NCBI RefSeq assembly: GCF_904067545.1
Contig: NZ_LR881183.1
Span: 1,182,277 to 1,246,276 of the forward strand
Length of the DNA stretch: 64,000 bases
Direction of reading: 5' to 3'
Source of the DNA: Thermococcus camini
GTDB lineage: Archaea > Methanobacteriota_B > Thermococci > Thermococcales > Thermococcaceae
Every line of letters starts with the position of its first letter. Position 1 is the stretch's first letter. The notes beneath the pieces are model-generated. The model saw nothing but the letters and a program-made list of their open reading frames with translations, did not search any database and was not told where the DNA came from. This document shows, in pieces, positions 8,088 through 16,861 of the stretch. Both the position numbers and the translations under genes were made by a program.

Positions 8088-9098
8088 GAAGAATTCCTCG
8101 TAGGCTATGTAGCCGTATTTTTCAAGATCTTCCCTTTTGATGAATCTCAGCGCGGCGGAGTTTATGCAGTAGCGCTTCCAGGGTGACGTTGGCTCGTGGA
8201 AGACGTGGCCGAGGTGTGAATCTGCGAAGCGGCTTCTGACTTCTTTCCCACAGAGGAAGCCCTCGCACTCTTTTGCCTCAACTACCGCCCACTCCTCAAG
8301 GGGTTTCGTAAAGCTCGGCCACCCAGTTCCCGAGTCAAACTTGTCGAGGGAGCTGAAGAGCGGCTCACCTGAAACCACATCTACGTAAATGCCCTCCTCA
8401 TAATGGTTCCAGTATTCGTTCTGGAAGGCAGGTTCTGTCATTCCAAGCTGTGTTACCCCATACTGGAGGGGAGTTAGGGAGTTCTTCAGCTCTGAAGCTG
8501 AGGGCTTGGCCCATCCGAGCCAGTAGCGCTCCCTCTCAGGAAAGAGACGAAAATGGGCGTTCTTCTCCCAGACGGACTTTATGAAGCCCAGCCTTCCGGA
8601 GTAGAGCTTGTAGCGTTTGTAGTGCTCCGGAAAGGTAAGGTAATAACCCTGGTGGTATTTTTCAGCTGGATAAAACTTTTTAGCTGGAAGTATCTCGGTA
8701 ACTATGGGTTCATCGAAGATTCCCGAGAGTTCAAGCCTTCTCCTTGATTCTTCAGCCAGTTCCCTTTGCTCCTCGTTGAGGTAGAAAATCGCCGTTCTGT
8801 ACTGCTCGCCCCTGTCGGCGAACTGGCCGTAGGGGTCTGTTGGATCTATGTTCCTCCAGAAGACTTCGAGGAGCCTCTCGTAGGAGACTTCTGAGGGGTC
8901 GTAGAGGATCTTAACTGCCTCGCGATGGCCGGTTTCACCGGTTGAGACCAGTTCATAGGTCGGGTTCTCAACGAAGCCACCGGTATAGCCAGCGATGGCA
9001 TCAACCACTCCGGGAAGCCTCTCAAAGGCCTCTTCCATGCACCAGAAGCAGCCGCCCGCAAAGATTGCAACCTCAGGTTCATTTTCTTCTCGGTTCAT
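8082..9098 (-). CDS. msrAB: Fused peptide methionine sulfoxide reductase MsrA-MsrB
   Basis: The N-terminal MsrA domain has the catalytic GCFWC at about residues 16-20. After a linker, the C-terminal MsrB domain has [10 protein letters not shown] and the catalytic cysteine in RYCINS. Together they repair both stereoisomers of methionine sulfoxide. The start is taken at ATG 9098 ([10 protein letters not shown]) rather than ATG 9122, because a strong TATA box (ACTATATAAAG on the minus strand, about 9132-9142) would place the transcript start near 9108. MsrB zinc CxxC pairs are not obvious. Placement beside peroxiredoxin, ferritin and the rubrerythrin island fits an oxidative-damage role. Confidence 0.93.
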   Translation of the reverse strand: MNREENEPEVAIFAGGCFWCMEEAFERLPGVVDAIAGYTGGFVENPTYELVSTGETGHREAVKILYDPSEVSYERLLEVFWRNIDPTDPYGQFADRGEQYRTAIFYLNEEQRELAEESRRRLELSGIFDEPIVTEILPAKKFYPAEKYHQGYYLTFPEHYKRYKLYSGRLGFIKSVWEKNAHFRLFPERERYWLGWAKPSASELKNSLTPLQYGVTQLGMTEPAFQNEYWNHYEEGIYVDVVSGEPLFSSLDKFDSGTGWPSFTKPLEEWAVVEAKECEGFLCGKEVRSRFADSHLGHVFHEPTSPWKRYCINSAALRFIKREDLEKYGYIAYEEFFK

Positions 9099-9129
9099 AT
9101 CGATCAGCCAACCCAAATACATCGGTAAT

Positions 9130-9143
9130 CTTTATATAGTTTT
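9130..9143 (-). promoter_or_regulatory. TATA box of msrAB, possibly bidirectional
   Basis: CTTTATATAGTTTTG on the plus strand reads as ACTATATAAAG on the minus strand, about 34-40 bp before the msrAB start at 9098. Read on the plus strand, TTTATATA lies about 35 bp before a small open frame at 9172. Confidence 0.5.
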
Positions 9144-9171
9144 GCGCATTATTACGTCATGGTGGATACAA

Positions 9172-9294
9172 ATGAACAAGTTTGTTCCAAAATCTGCCCG
9201 AAAGGGTTTTCGTTTTGTGCTCGAACTTCTGATGGGGTTGATTGGGACACGGACTCCCTGTAGAAGGTCTGCGGGGGTAATGCACTATGTCTGA
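9172..9294 (+). CDS. Possible small basic peptide / upstream ORF before korA
   Basis: An ATG at 9172, preceded by GGTGGAT and by a TATA-like TTTATATA at about 9130, opens a 40-codon frame (MNKFVPKSARKGFRF at the N-terminus) rich in Lys and Arg. Its stop overlaps the korA start region (korA ATG at 9287). The first codons overlap a 14-bp inverted repeat, GAACAA-GT-TTGTTC, at 9174-9187. Nothing identifies it by similarity. It may be a leader peptide, a true small protein or chance. Confidence 0.25.
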   Translation: MNKFVPKSARKGFRFVLELLMGLIGTRTPCRRSAGVMHYV

Positions 9295-10999
9295 GTTCCG
9301 CGGTGAGGTTTCTATAGTTCTCGGTGGAGCGGCCGGGCAGGGGATTCAGACCGTCGAGGGGATTCTGACCTACGCCCTAAAGCGCTCCGGCTACCACGTC
9401 TATGCAAACAAGGAGTACATGTCCCGCGTGAGGGGCGGGATAAACACCACCGAGATACGCGTTTCTTCCAGACGCGTCAGGGCCTTCGTGAAGAGAATAG
9501 ACATCCTCGTTCCCTTCAAACAGGGTGTTCTGAGCTGGGTCTCCGACAGGCTCTCCAAGGAGACCGTCGTCCTCGGAGAGAGGGAGAACGTCGAGGAAGA
9601 GTTCCTTGAAAGGGTAAACCTCGTGGAAGTGCCCCTCACGAAGCTCGCCCTCGAAACGGGAAGCCAGCTCTACATCAACACGACCGCAGCAGGCCTAATA
9701 GTCGGCCTCTTCCACGGCGACTTTGGGGCAGTCGAGGAGTACATAAGGAAGCGCTTCGGGAGCAAGGGTGAGAACGTCGTGAACAAGAACATTGAAGCCG
9801 CTAAAAAAGGCTACGAGCTGGGCGTTAAGCTCTGCGAGGAAGGGACGATAAGGGTCGAAGTCGGGAGAGACGAGAAGGTCAGGGAAGAAATCCTGCTCAG
9901 CGGGACCGAAGCTGTAGGAATAGGTGCTCTCGCCGGAGGCATGAACTTCCTTAGCTTCTACCCTATGAGCCCCTCAACTGGCGTCTCGACCTTCGCTGCA
10001 CAGAAGGCGGAAGAGTTCGGGATAATAGTCGAGCAGGTCGAGGACGAGATTTCGGCGATAAACATGGCCCTCGGAGCGTGGTTCGCGGGAGCAAGGGCGA
10101 TGGTGAGCACCTCCGGCGGCGGCTTCGCCCTGATGAGCGAGGCTTTAAGCCTTGCCGGAATGGCTGAGAACCCGATAGTCATACACTTGGCTCAAAGACC
10201 CGGACCCGCGACGGGCCTGCCGACAAGGACAATGCAGGGTGACCTAAACCTCGTCCTCTACGCGGGCCACGGCGACTTTCCGAGGATAATCCTCGCACCT
10301 GGAAGCATGGAGGAGGCGTTCTACCTAACTGCTGAGGCCTTCAATTTAGCTGACAAATACCAGGTTCCGGTCATAATCCTCACTGACCAGTACTTCGTGG
10401 ACACCTACTACAACCTGCCAAAGCCAGAGCTGGGGAAGGTGAGGTTCGAGAAGCATATCGTCGAGGCAAGGCCAGGCTATAGGAGGTACGAGCTGACCGA
10501 GGACGGGATCTCGCCGAGGGCCGTCCCGGGCTACGGTGAGGAAGTAGTCATAGCCAACGGCAACGAGCACGACGAGTGGGGCGATATTACCGAGGATGCC
10601 GAGCTTACAAGGAAAATGCAGGAGAAGAGGGCAGTTAAAAAGCTCGAAACGATAAGAAAGAACGCACCCCTGCCGAAGCTCTTCGGAAGTGAAAACGCCA
10701 GGTACCTTGTGATTTCCTGGGGCTCGACGCTCCACCCGGTTGAGGAGGCCCTTGAGGAGCTCGGGAGGGACGACGTTGCTTTGCTCCACTTCAGCTGGGT
10801 TTATCCACTCAACCCCGAGACAAAGCGGTTCTTCGAAGGCAAGAGGGTAATCGTTGTGGAAAACAACGTCACCGGCCAGTTCGCAGACCTTCTGAAAAAA
10901 GAACTCGGCGTCGAAATCCATCACCGCGTTCTGAAGTACGACGGGAGGCCATTCTCGGTGGAAGAGGTTTTTGATGCCCTGAAGGGGGTGGTAGAATGA
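9287..10999 (+). CDS. korA: 2-oxoacid:ferredoxin oxidoreductase, fused gamma-alpha subunit
   Basis: A 570-residue protein. Residues 1 to about 190 are the gamma domain, starting with the GGAAGQGIQ motif that handles CoA chemistry. The rest is the alpha subunit with the pyrimidine-binding region (YPMSPST) and a C-terminal transketolase-like domain. With korB it oxidatively decarboxylates 2-oxoacids to acyl-CoA and reduces ferredoxin. The two-subunit form resembles 2-oxoglutarate or broad-specificity enzymes rather than the four-subunit POR/VOR type; the substrate cannot be fixed from sequence. The stop overlaps the korB start (ATGA), so the two are coupled. Confidence 0.92.
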   Translation: MSEFRGEVSIVLGGAAGQGIQTVEGILTYALKRSGYHVYANKEYMSRVRGGINTTEIRVSSRRVRAFVKRIDILVPFKQGVLSWVSDRLSKETVVLGERENVEEEFLERVNLVEVPLTKLALETGSQLYINTTAAGLIVGLFHGDFGAVEEYIRKRFGSKGENVVNKNIEAAKKGYELGVKLCEEGTIRVEVGRDEKVREEILLSGTEAVGIGALAGGMNFLSFYPMSPSTGVSTFAAQKAEEFGIIVEQVEDEISAINMALGAWFAGARAMVSTSGGGFALMSEALSLAGMAENPIVIHLAQRPGPATGLPTRTMQGDLNLVLYAGHGDFPRIILAPGSMEEAFYLTAEAFNLADKYQVPVIILTDQYFVDTYYNLPKPELGKVRFEKHIVEARPGYRRYELTEDGISPRAVPGYGEEVVIANGNEHDEWGDITEDAELTRKMQEKRAVKKLETIRKNAPLPKLFGSENARYLVISWGSTLHPVEEALEELGRDDVALLHFSWVYPLNPETKRFFEGKRVIVVENNVTGQFADLLKKELGVEIHHRVLKYDGRPFSVEEVFDALKGVVE

Positions 11000-11871
11000 A
11001 CCTCCCAACCGGCAGGGAGGCCTTTGAGCCCAGGAGGCCGACCAGCAAGGACGTCGCCTGGTGTCCCGGCTGTGGAAACTTCGGCATAAGGAACATTCTT
11101 ATCTCAGCCTTAGCTGAGCTTGGTCTGAAGCCGAGCCAGGTGGCAATAATCAGTGGAATCGGACAGGCAGCTAAGATGCCACACTACATCAACGCCAACG
11201 GCTACCACACGCTCCACGGCAGGGCGATACCGATAGCGACCGGTGTCAAGGCGGCAAACCCCGAGCTGACGGTCATAGCAGAGGGCGGAGACGGCGACAT
11301 GTACGCCGAAGGTGGCAACCACCTGCTCCACGCGATAAGGAGGAACCCGGACATAACCGTCCTAATCCACGACAACCAGATATACGGCCTCACGAAGGGA
11401 CAGGCGTCGCCGACGACGATGGTCGGAATGAAGACACCTACCCAGCCCGGGGGAGTCTTTGAAGAGCCTTTCAATCCAATCGCGCTGGCGATAGCCATGA
11501 ACGCCTCCTTTGTCGCCAGAACCTTCATGGGCTACTTCCGTGAGAGCGTCGAGATAATCAAGAAGGCAATCCAGCATAAAGGTCTCGCGATAGTTGACAT
11601 TCTCCACCCGTGCGTCAGCTTCAACAAGGTGAACACCTACGCCTGGTACAGGGAGCACACCTACTGGCTGGAGGGTGGGCCCTTCGACAGGGAGGAGGCC
11701 TTTAAGAGGGCCCTGGAGGAGGATCCGCTCCCCCTGGGAATCTTTTACGTCAACGAGAAGCCGACCTTTGAGGAGAGCGTTCCGGCTTATAGGGTGGACA
11801 AGAGACCCCTCTGGAAGCGCGAGCCGAGACTCGACCTCGTTGAGAAGTTCTTCGAGGGCAAGAGGGCCTGA
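10996..11871 (+). CDS. korB: 2-oxoacid:ferredoxin oxidoreductase beta subunit (TPP-binding)
   Basis: The 291-residue beta subunit carries the thiamine diphosphate motif GDGDMYAEGGNHLLHA, where GDG and the following residues coordinate magnesium and diphosphate. CPGCGNFGI near residue 25 fits a cluster-ligating cysteine pair and further cysteines follow (HPCVSFN). It pairs with the upstream gamma-alpha chain. The ATG at 10996 overlaps the korA stop by four bases. A T-rich run just after the stop ends the transcript before the peroxiredoxin gene. Confidence 0.92.
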   Translation: MNLPTGREAFEPRRPTSKDVAWCPGCGNFGIRNILISALAELGLKPSQVAIISGIGQAAKMPHYINANGYHTLHGRAIPIATGVKAANPELTVIAEGGDGDMYAEGGNHLLHAIRRNPDITVLIHDNQIYGLTKGQASPTTMVGMKTPTQPGGVFEEPFNPIALAIAMNASFVARTFMGYFRESVEIIKKAIQHKGLAIVDILHPCVSFNKVNTYAWYREHTYWLEGGPFDREEAFKRALEEDPLPLGIFYVNEKPTFEESVPAYRVDKRPLWKREPRLDLVEKFFEGKRA

Positions 11872-11875
11872 GGAA

Positions 11876-11892
11876 TCTTTCATTTTTTCTGT
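11876..11892 (+). terminator. T-rich terminator after korB
   Basis: TCTTTCATTTTTTCTG follows the korB stop within 5 bp and precedes the ribosome binding site of the next gene by about 15 bp. Confidence 0.4.
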
Positions 11893-11917
11893 TTGAGAGC
11901 ACTGGAGGTGCACCACG

Positions 11918-12367
11918 ATGAAGATTGGGGAAGAAGCCCCGGATTTCGTTCTTAGAGACCAGAACGGTGAGGATTTCAGGATGAGCGATTTTAGGGGAAA
12001 GAAGGTTCTGCTGTCCTTCCACCCGCTGGCGTGGACTGGGATATGCGAGAAGCAGATGAAGGCCCTGGAGGAGAACTACGAACGCTTTGAGAGTCTGAAC
12101 GTTGTCCCCGTCGGGATAAGCGTCGACGCCGTGCCGAGCAAGAAGGCCTGGGCCGAACACATCGGTCTTAAAAAGCTCAGGATTCTGAGCGACTTCTGGC
12201 CACACGGAGCTGTTGCGAAGCTCTACGGCCTGTTCCGCGAAAAGGAGGGCTTCTCAGAGAGGGCAAACGTCCTCATAGACGAAGAAGGAAAGGTTGCGTT
12301 CTTCAAGGTCTACCCGATAAGGGAAGTGCCAGACTTAGGGGAGATCCTTGGACTTCTGAAGGCGTGA
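11918..12367 (+). CDS. Peroxiredoxin (AhpC/TSA, AhpE/BCP-like)
   Basis: A 149-residue thioredoxin-fold peroxidase. The N-terminus MKIGEEAPDFVLRDQNG and the active-site segment PLAWTGICEKQ place the peroxidatic cysteine at residue 43 with the conserved threonine at 40. It reduces hydrogen peroxide and organic peroxides in the cytoplasm. No obvious resolving cysteine is present, so a one-cysteine mechanism is likely. The ATG follows GGAGGTGCACCACG. Convergent ferritin downstream and msrAB upstream put it in the oxidative-stress neighbourhood. Confidence 0.9.
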   Translation: MKIGEEAPDFVLRDQNGEDFRMSDFRGKKVLLSFHPLAWTGICEKQMKALEENYERFESLNVVPVGISVDAVPSKKAWAEHIGLKKLRILSDFWPHGAVAKLYGLFREKEGFSERANVLIDEEGKVAFFKVYPIREVPDLGEILGLLKA

Positions 12368-12368
12368 A

Positions 12369-12390
12369 TTCCTTTATTTATATTTCTACC
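12369..12390 (+). terminator. T-rich terminator after the peroxiredoxin gene
   Basis: TTCCTTTATTTATATTTCTACC lies directly after the peroxiredoxin stop, in the 48-bp gap before the convergent ferritin gene. Confidence 0.4.
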
Positions 12391-12415
12391 GCCGAAACAA
12401 ATGGAAGAAAAGAAA

Positions 12416-12940
12416 TCACTGCCCCGACTGGACTAACAGGCTCCTGAGCCTCGCCTGCCTCTGGCCAAGCTCCCTGTCGAGCATGAAAAGGCCCTGAGGG
12501 TTGTCGCCGATAATCTTCAGCTTGTCCACTATCGCCTTGGCCGTTGCCTCTTCCTCCACCTGCTCCTCGATGAACCACTGAAGGAACTGGTATGTGGCAC
12601 GGTCCTTTTCCTCCTCTGCTATCTCCACGAGCTTGTATATCGACTCGGTAACGCCGACCTCATGGAGGTAAACCGCTTCGAAGGCCTTCAGCGGGCTGGT
12701 GAAGTCCCCCTTGGGCTTTTCTATCCTCTCAAGCTCGACCTTTCCGCCGCGGTCGAAGATGTAGTCGTATATCCTCAGCGCGTGGCCGAGTTCCTCCTCG
12801 GCCTGAGCCTCCATCCAGTTTGCAAAGCCATCGAAGCCCTTGTCCTTGAAGTAGGCCGCTATGGCGAGGTAAAAGTAAGCGGAGAAGATTTCCTTCGTCA
12901 CCTGCTCGTTGAGGGCCTTGAGCATTCTTTCGCTCAGCAT
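12416..12940 (-). CDS. ftn: Ferritin (24-mer type iron storage protein)
   Basis: From the chosen ATG 12940, after GGTGATGAAG, the protein is 174 residues and begins [13 protein letters not shown], the usual start of archaeal ferritins. Ferroxidase-centre residues are visible: a Glu in the first helix, EEELGH (ExxH), and the pair in EEQVEEEA. It oxidises Fe(II) and stores the mineral core. Upstream in-frame starts at 12946 and 12949 lie inside the ribosome binding site. It is the first of nine ferritin-superfamily genes within 16.5 kb. Confidence 0.93.
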   Translation of the reverse strand: MLSERMLKALNEQVTKEIFSAYFYLAIAAYFKDKGFDGFANWMEAQAEEELGHALRIYDYIFDRGGKVELERIEKPKGDFTSPLKAFEAVYLHEVGVTESIYKLVEIAEEEKDRATYQFLQWFIEEQVEEEATAKAIVDKLKIIGDNPQGLFMLDRELGQRQARLRSLLVQSGQ

Positions 12941-12989
12941 CTTCATCACCGATTTTATTTGGAAGCCAAACCTCTTAAGTTTATCCTTT

Positions 12990-13014
12990 AAACCTCAGCT
13001 TATCGCTGGGGTTT
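12990..13014. promoter_or_regulatory. Ten-base-pair inverted repeat between divergent ferritin and 13133 genes
   Basis: AAACCTCAGC and GCTGGGGTTT flank a 5-base loop (TTATC), pairing over 10 positions with one G-T mismatch. It lies about 50 bp before the ferritin start and 119 bp before the start of the plus-strand gene. It could be an operator or, as RNA, a hairpin in a 5' leader. Confidence 0.4.
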
Positions 13015-13132
13015 TAAGTTTGAATTTTTAGGGACACAAAAGTAAATTAGGGAAACCGAAAGAGTTATATTTCCGAACGTTCCTACTCAAAACCGAGAAC
13101 AAACCCACAGAATTGTGTATGGGGGTGTGGTG

Positions 13133-13744
13133 ATGGCAAAGACGACCTTCGAGGAGGAGATCTATCTTAGAGCCCTGACCGGGAGGCTGGTAGGAAAGGC
13201 CCTCGCGGATCTGGGCCTCAACAAGGTGGCCGTCGTTGCCAGCAAAAACATCATCTGCTCCAGCATCGCAACGGCCACCGAGGCGACCTTCATAACCCTC
13301 AGCGGGGGCGTTACCTACCACTTCCTGGCCGAGAAGGGCAAGGAAGAGGACATAGCGGAACGCGTCAAGGCCTTTGCCCCCCAGGTCACGGTTCTTCAGT
13401 TCGGCGGTGAGACGCCGATAGAGGAGACCAAGGAGATATTCGTCGAAACTCTGAGGCAGTTCGCTGAGAAGGACGTTCCTGGAGCGTTCGTCGTCCACGT
13501 CAGGATTTTCGCAGCAGGTGGACTCAGCGAGGCTCTCAATGACGAGAAGATAAAGGAGTACCTGAGCAAGAAGGACCTCTTCGTCTATACAGTAGGCTTC
13601 GACGAGGGCAAGGTCTACGTCAACAGGATACTCCTCGACGGCGAGGAGCTCAAGCTCGAGAAGATAGCCGAGTACCAGGTTACCCTCGAGCACGCCGACC
13701 TGCTCAACCGCTCGCTGAAGGACAGGAGCGTTACCTTCGCCTGA
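13133..13744 (+). CDS. Conserved protein of unknown function
   Basis: A 203-residue soluble protein starting MAKTTFEEEIYLRALTG after GGGGTGTGGTG. I do not recognise the family. It has an alpha/beta pattern: helix, strand VAVVASKN, a glycine-rich ITLSGGVTYHF, and strands VTVLQFGG and FVVHVRIFAAGG. One cysteine is visible (NIICSS). There is no signal peptide or membrane segment. A TATA-like GAGTTATATTT lies about 70 bp upstream. It sits between ferritin and the flavodiiron protein, so a link to oxygen or iron metabolism is plausible but unproven. Confidence 0.75.
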   Translation: MAKTTFEEEIYLRALTGRLVGKALADLGLNKVAVVASKNIICSSIATATEATFITLSGGVTYHFLAEKGKEEDIAERVKAFAPQVTVLQFGGETPIEETKEIFVETLRQFAEKDVPGAFVVHVRIFAAGGLSEALNDEKIKEYLSKKDLFVYTVGFDEGKVYVNRILLDGEELKLEKIAEYQVTLEHADLLNRSLKDRSVTFA

Positions 13745-13838
13745 CCCATTTAAATTTAATCCTACCCAATTCTGTCCTTAACTTTTTGGTCAAGAAAGAC
13801 TTTTTATGTCCCCGCACTAAATAGGTTCGGTGATAGAA

Positions 13839-15068
13839 ATGCCCGATGTGAAAGTTGAGAGGATTCTTGACGATCCGGAGCTCTACATAATCCGGGTCGA
13901 TGACGACAGGATAAGGTACTTCGAGGCCACCTGGGACATTCCCGAGGGCATAACCTACAACGCTTACCTGATGAAGCTTGAGGGTGCGACGATTCTCTTC
14001 GACCTTAGCAAGGCCGAATACACCGACCTCTTCATGAAGGCCCTCAGAAAGCTGGTCGATCCAGAGGAGATAACCCACGTGGTTGTTCACCACACTGAAC
14101 CCGACCACACCGGGGCACTGCCTGCTTTCCTTGAAGCCAACGGCTATAAAGCCAAGCTCATAGGCACGAGCTTTGCAAAGCGCTTCTTAGAAGGCTTCTA
14201 CGGCGAGAAAGTCGTTGAGAACTTCCACACAATCAAGGACGGAGAGGAGATTCAAATTGGCGGGAGAACCTTCCGCTTCATAACCGTCCCCTGGCTCCAC
14301 TGGCCGGACACGATGATAACATACGCCGTTGAGGACAGGCTCATATTCAGCTGCGACGCCGGCGGCGGCTATGGAATACCGAACGCCATAGACGACAGCG
14401 ACGAAAAGGTTGTGGAGGAATACCTGCCCCACGTGACGAAATACATAGTGACCGTCATAGGCCACTACCACAAGTACATCGTCCAGAACATCAAGAAGCT
14501 CAAGGGGCTCGGGATAGTAGAGGAGGCGAGAATGATACTCCCCGGCCACGGGCTCATCTGGCGGAAGAACCCCGCCAGGATATTCGAGCACTACGAGGCC
14601 GTCGGAGCGGGGAAGGTCACGAAGGGCAAGGTTCTGGTGCTCTACGACTCCATGTACGGCTTTGTGGAGCGGAGGATGGAGATAGTCCTCGACGAGCTGA
14701 GGAAGCACGGGCTGAAGCCCGTCGTCTACCGGTTCACGGACAAGGAAGCCCCCGCGGTAAGCGACATTCTCGGCGAAGTCCCCGACAGTGAGGCGATAAT
14801 CATCGGCGCCTCGACCTATGAGGCGGAGATACACCCACGCATACGCTATGCCCTCTACGAGATAGTGGACAAGGCCAACTACGAGAAGCCCGTGCTCATC
14901 GTCGGGGCCTTCGGCTGGGCCGGCGTTGCGGGTAAGAAGATAGAGACCCTTATCACGAGGAGCAAGTTCGACCACGTTGACACCGTCGAGAGCAGGGGGA
15001 TGCCAAGGCCTGAGGACGAGGAGCGGCTCAGGGAGGGTGTCAGGAAACTCGTGGCGTGGATCTCATGA
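13839..15068 (+). CDS. Flavodiiron protein (A-type flavoprotein, O2/NO reductase)
   Basis: About 409 residues: an N-terminal metallo-beta-lactamase-like domain with the di-iron motif HHTEPDHTG, further ligands in SCDAGGGYG, VIGHYHK and LPGHGLIW, then a C-terminal flavodoxin domain starting near VLVLYDSMYG. Such proteins reduce O2 to water, or NO to N2O, using electrons from rubredoxin, which is encoded about 3.6 kb away together with NAD(P)H:rubredoxin oxidoreductase. ATG 13839 follows GGTGATAGAA; a GTG within that site at 13830 is less likely. Confidence 0.93.
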   Translation: MPDVKVERILDDPELYIIRVDDDRIRYFEATWDIPEGITYNAYLMKLEGATILFDLSKAEYTDLFMKALRKLVDPEEITHVVVHHTEPDHTGALPAFLEANGYKAKLIGTSFAKRFLEGFYGEKVVENFHTIKDGEEIQIGGRTFRFITVPWLHWPDTMITYAVEDRLIFSCDAGGGYGIPNAIDDSDEKVVEEYLPHVTKYIVTVIGHYHKYIVQNIKKLKGLGIVEEARMILPGHGLIWRKNPARIFEHYEAVGAGKVTKGKVLVLYDSMYGFVERRMEIVLDELRKHGLKPVVYRFTDKEAPAVSDILGEVPDSEAIIIGASTYEAEIHPRIRYALYEIVDKANYEKPVLIVGAFGWAGVAGKKIETLITRSKFDHVDTVESRGMPRPEDEERLREGVRKLVAWIS

Positions 15069-15124
15069 TGAGGCTTTTCTTTTCTCAAACCTATAATTTA
15101 AATACCTCAACGCAAAACATAAAA

Positions 15125-15676
15125 ATGGTGATGCAGGTGGAAGATGTTCTTGATAAACTTGCCCAGCTCTCCCCCAAGGAGATACTGGGCTACGCCATTG
15201 CCTCGGAGGAGGATGCAAAACAGTTCTATGAGACCCTGGCGGCAAAAAGCGGCGAAGTCCTCGGAGACTTCTTCAGGGATCTCGCCAAGGCGGAAGCCAG
15301 CCACAGGAAGATACTGCTGAAGCTCCACGAAGATCTCTTCGGGGACACCAGCTATGCTGTCCCGGAAGGGATACCCTTCGCCGAGACGTCAGTGAAGGTG
15401 GACACCGTTGTAAACCTCATCGAAGCAATGCGTGTTGCCCTCGTTAATGAGAAAACTGCCGAGAGGATATACAGCCATCTAAGCGAAATATTGCCCGAAC
15501 ACAGGGGAATATTCGGCTTCCTGGCGGCTCAGGAAAAGGCCCACTATGCCGCAATAAGGAGCCACGTTGAGTATCTAGAAGACGTGACCAATGGGCAGCC
15601 GGAATACGTGAACGCACCAATCGAGTTCTTCGGCGCCCAGCTCGAGCTTTACCTCGGCCCACGCACCAGACGGTGA
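15125..15676 (+). CDS. Ferritin-like diiron protein, erythrin type (no rubredoxin domain)
   Basis: About 183 residues predicted to form a four-helix bundle. Two ExxH di-iron motifs are visible (KAEASHRKI and AAQEKAHYAAI), with partner glutamates in ASEEDAKQFYE and NEKTAERIY. It lacks the rubredoxin-like CxxC tail, so it is an erythrin/rubrerythrin-like paralogue. ATG 15125 lies about 25 bp after an ATTTAAATA box, close to leaderless; ATG 15131 is also possible. It precedes the rubredoxin reductase gene by 9 bp, suggesting co-transcription and electron supply through rubredoxin. Confidence 0.85.
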   Translation: MVMQVEDVLDKLAQLSPKEILGYAIASEEDAKQFYETLAAKSGEVLGDFFRDLAKAEASHRKILLKLHEDLFGDTSYAVPEGIPFAETSVKVDTVVNLIEAMRVALVNEKTAERIYSHLSEILPEHRGIFGFLAAQEKAHYAAIRSHVEYLEDVTNGQPEYVNAPIEFFGAQLELYLGPRTRR

Positions 15677-15685
15677 GGTGAGGGT

Positions 15686-16768
15686 GTGAGACTCGTCATA
15701 GTCGGAAACGGGCCCGGGGGCGTTGAGCTGGCCAGGCTCCTGGCCGGGGAGTTCGACGTAACAGTGGTGGAAAAAGAAAACATCCCGCACTACTCCAAGC
15801 CTATGCTGAGCCACTACATAGCCGGTTTCATCCCTGAGGAGAAGCTCTTCCCGTACTCCATGAACTGGTACGAGAAAAAAGGGATAAACCTGCTCCTCGG
15901 GACGGAGGCGAAGCTTATCGACAGATCCCGCAAGGTCCTCGTGACCGACAAAGGCGAAGTACCCTACGACATCCTCGTCATGGCAACCGGAGCGAGGGCC
16001 AGGGAACCGGTGATTCCGGGGGGAGAGCATATTTTAACGCTCAGAACCCTAAAAGACGCGAGGCTGATAAGGGGACGCCTTGAAGAGGAAGGGGAAATAA
16101 CGATCCTCGGCGGGGGATTCATAGCGCTCGAACTGGCTGGAAACCTCTCCAAAGCAGGCTACACTGTTCGGCTCGTTCACAGGAGAAAGACCCTCCTCGG
16201 TTTGGATGGTGAGCTGAGCGGGATCATTAAAGAAAAACTTGAGGACGTTGGCGTCGAGTTCCACCTTGAAACGGGGGCCTTAGGAGCTGATGAAGATGGC
16301 CTGAAAACGGATAAGGGCTACATCAAGGGCAGGCTGAAGGTCTGCGCCTTTGGGGTAGTGCCTAACAAAGAACTTGCCCTGAGGAGCGGTATCCACACCG
16401 GAAGGGGAATACTGGTGGACGACCACTTTAGGACCTCGGCCAGGAACGTTTACGCTATAGGGGACTGCGCAGAGCTGAACGGAACCATCGAAGGGACCGC
16501 CAAAGGAGCGGTAGAACAGGCAAAAGTCCTTGCCAGGATACTTAAAGGTACCGACGAGAGCTATAAGCCCTTCAGGTCAGCGTTCTTCAAGTTCGCCGAC
16601 TTCAGCGTGGCCCTCATCGGACGGACGAAGGGAAAAGGCGAATGGCTCGATGAGAGTGCCAAGGTCTTCCGCGAGGGAGACAAAACCGTCGGTGCAGTTG
16701 TCATGGGTAACATAAAGAAAGCGTTCCGGCTCGAAAAGGTGATTAAAGGGGGACTGCCCGTTGACTGA
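15686..16768 (+). CDS. NAD(P)H:rubredoxin oxidoreductase
   Basis: A 360-residue flavoprotein with an FAD-binding GNGPGG at residues 7-12, an NAD(P)H-binding [10 protein letters not shown] motif near residue 141, and the second FAD motif YAIGDCAE. Length and layout match rubredoxin reductases of Thermococcales, which pass electrons from NADPH to rubredoxin and on to superoxide reductase, rubrerythrin and flavodiiron protein. The GTG start at 15686 follows GGTGAGG. All of its presumed partners are encoded within 4 kb. Confidence 0.9.
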   Translation: MRLVIVGNGPGGVELARLLAGEFDVTVVEKENIPHYSKPMLSHYIAGFIPEEKLFPYSMNWYEKKGINLLLGTEAKLIDRSRKVLVTDKGEVPYDILVMATGARAREPVIPGGEHILTLRTLKDARLIRGRLEEEGEITILGGGFIALELAGNLSKAGYTVRLVHRRKTLLGLDGELSGIIKEKLEDVGVEFHLETGALGADEDGLKTDKGYIKGRLKVCAFGVVPNKELALRSGIHTGRGILVDDHFRTSARNVYAIGDCAELNGTIEGTAKGAVEQAKVLARILKGTDESYKPFRSAFFKFADFSVALIGRTKGKGEWLDESAKVFREGDKTVGAVVMGNIKKAFRLEKVIKGGLPVD

Positions 16769-16783
16769 ATCGGGAGCTCCCTC

Positions 16784-16812
16784 AAACCTTTGGTTTAGAA
16801 AATCGTTATATA
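16784..16812 (+). promoter_or_regulatory. Rubrerythrin promoter region with inverted repeat
   Basis: AAACC-TTT-GGTTT at 16784-16796 is a short perfect inverted repeat lying just upstream of a TATA-like GTTATATA at about 16805-16812. The rubrerythrin ATG is 50 bp downstream. The repeat could bind a regulator next to the BRE. Confidence 0.4.
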
Positions 16813-16861
16813 CTCCGAATCCGAAGATGTCAGTGCAGCACCGTTTTGTTGGTGGTACCGT

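Noticed and set aside
9098-9122. A longer MsrA-MsrB start (MYLGWLID...) at 9122.
   Set aside because: The TATA box position puts the transcript start downstream of this ATG, and the extra residues are not conserved-looking.
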